Below are positions 33,693-34,290 of a DNA stretch of 34,290 nucleotides, piece after piece. Under the pieces are notes generated by a model. That model was not told where the DNA came from. It searched no databases and was given only the letters and a program-made list of their open reading frames with translations. The stretch is from Mycolicibacterium chubuense. Lineage in GTDB: Bacteria > Actinomycetota > Actinomycetes > Mycobacteriales > Mycobacteriaceae. Each line of letters starts with the position of its first letter. The first letter of the stretch is position 1. Both the position numbers and the translations under genes were made by a program. The stretch lies in contig NZ_JYNX01000089.1 of NCBI RefSeq assembly GCF_001044255.1, positions 1-34,290 of the forward strand. Reading direction: 5' to 3'.

Positions 33693-34290
33693 ATGGTTCC
33701 GCTCTGGTTCACGCTGTCCGCACTCTGCTTCGTGGGTGCGGCGGTACTTCTGTACGTCGACCACGACCGCCGCCGCGGTCTGGGCCGGCGCCGTAAGTCG
33801 TGGGCGAAGTCGCACGGATTCGACTACGAACAGGAATCGGCGGACATTCTGTCGCGCTGGAAGCGCGGCGTGATGTCCACGGTCGGCAACGTGACCGCCA
33901 AGAACGTCGTGCTCGGACAGATCCGCGGCGAGGCGGTGTTCATCTTCGACCTCGAGGACGTCGCCACCGTGATCGCGCTGCACCGCAAGGTCGGCACGAA
34001 CGTCGTGGTGGACATGCGCCTCAAGGGCGTCAAGGAGCCGCGCGAGAGCGACATCTGGCTGCTCGGCGCGATCGGACCCCGGATGGTCTACTCCACCAAC
34101 CTCGACGCCGCCCGCCGCGCCTGCGACCGCCGGATGGTGACGTTCGCACACACCGCCCCGGACTGCGCCGAGATCATGTGGAACGAGCAGAACTGGACGC
34201 TGATCAGCATGCCCGTGACCAGCACCCGCGCCCAGTGGGACGAGGGCCTGCGCACCGTGCGCCAGTTCAACGACCTCCTGCGGGTGCTGC
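33693..34290 (+). CDS. ttfA: TtfA-like trehalose monomycolate transport factor (3' end outside window)
   Basis: The frame opens with ATG at 33693 and runs off the window with 199 codons visible. It begins with a membrane helix (VPLWFTLSALCFVGAAVLLY), then a basic stretch (DHDRRRGLGRRRKSWAKSHG), then a cytoplasmic alpha/beta domain with FDYEQESADILSRWKRG, VVLGQIRGEAVFIFDLED and IMWNEQNWTLISMP. The order and the position next to clpB match Rv0383c/MSMEG_0736. That protein, TtfA, is an essential partner of MmpL3 in moving trehalose monomycolate to the outer membrane. The known protein is about 280 residues, so roughly 80 are missing here. Identification is by remembered sequence pattern and synteny. 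Confidence 0.8.
   Translation, partial: MVPLWFTLSALCFVGAAVLLYVDHDRRRGLGRRRKSWAKSHGFDYEQESADILSRWKRGVMSTVGNVTAKNVVLGQIRGEAVFIFDLEDVATVIALHRKVGTNVVVDMRLKGVKEPRESDIWLLGAIGPRMVYSTNLDAARRACDRRMVTFAHTAPDCAEIMWNEQNWTLISMPVTSTRAQWDEGLRTVRQFNDLLRVL

Overview
The window is about 34 kb of high-GC chromosome from a mycobacterium, most likely a rapid grower of the Mycolicibacterium type. The evidence is an MmpS/MmpL pair, a mycothione reductase homologue, an F420-type luciferase-like oxidoreductase, a GAP/Sap-family membrane protein, the dnaK-grpE-dnaJ-hspR operon, clpB, and the start of a gene recognisable as ttfA (Rv0383c-like, the MmpL3 accessory factor). I see no tRNA, rRNA, insertion sequence, prophage or CRISPR array. 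The content looks like stable chromosome rather than an island.

Layout. (1) 1-294 is the Pro/Ser-repeat tail of a truncated gene. (2) 311-3594 (minus) encodes an MmpS/MmpL exporter, with a divergent TetR gene at 3776-4336. (3) 4339-11507 (minus) is a closely spaced run that reads, in transcription order, mycothione reductase, glucose-6-phosphate dehydrogenase, GH15 glycosidase, a DinB/MDMPI-like TIGR03085 protein, an F420-type oxidoreductase and two Thr/Ser-rich membrane proteins. (4) 11573-12109 is a lipoprotein gene. (5) A LysR regulator (12185-13096, minus) faces a five-gene operon (13207-17455, plus) that encodes PxpA, a biotin carrier, a biotin carboxylase, PxpB and PxpC. (6) 17806-21898 is dnaK-grpE-dnaJ-hspR with an SigH-type promoter and two HAIR (HspR) sites. 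(7) 22041-30036 holds accessory genes: a DoxX-like membrane protein, aldose epimerase, type II flavohaemoglobin, GAP transporter, ABM-domain membrane protein, VOC protein, GtrA, CYTH and a GT1 glycosyltransferase. (8) 30204-32750 is clpB with a nested HAIR/SigH promoter. It is followed by a 32-bp tandem repeat, a large hairpin, a convergent SDR gene and the 5' part of ttfA.

Three observations stand out. First, the clpB stop codon leads into a 32-bp repeat in which each unit is a short ORF joined to the next by an ATGA overlap. The same motif forms a coupled 10-codon ORF between dnaJ and hspR, so both HspR-controlled loci carry it. Second, the pxp operon holds every catalytic module of a urea-carboxylase-type enzyme as separate subunits (carrier, carboxylase and the two carboxyltransferase-like halves PxpB and PxpC) plus PxpA. 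This suggests biotin-dependent activation of 5-oxoproline or a related amide. A perfect 8-bp inverted repeat lies between the operon and its LysR gene. Third, the mycothione reductase-G6PDH-GH15-MDMPI-like run looks like a sugar-to-NADPH-to-mycothiol redox module whose G6PDH is divergent in conserved positions.

Functions were assigned by reading motifs and from memory of the families. No database search was run.
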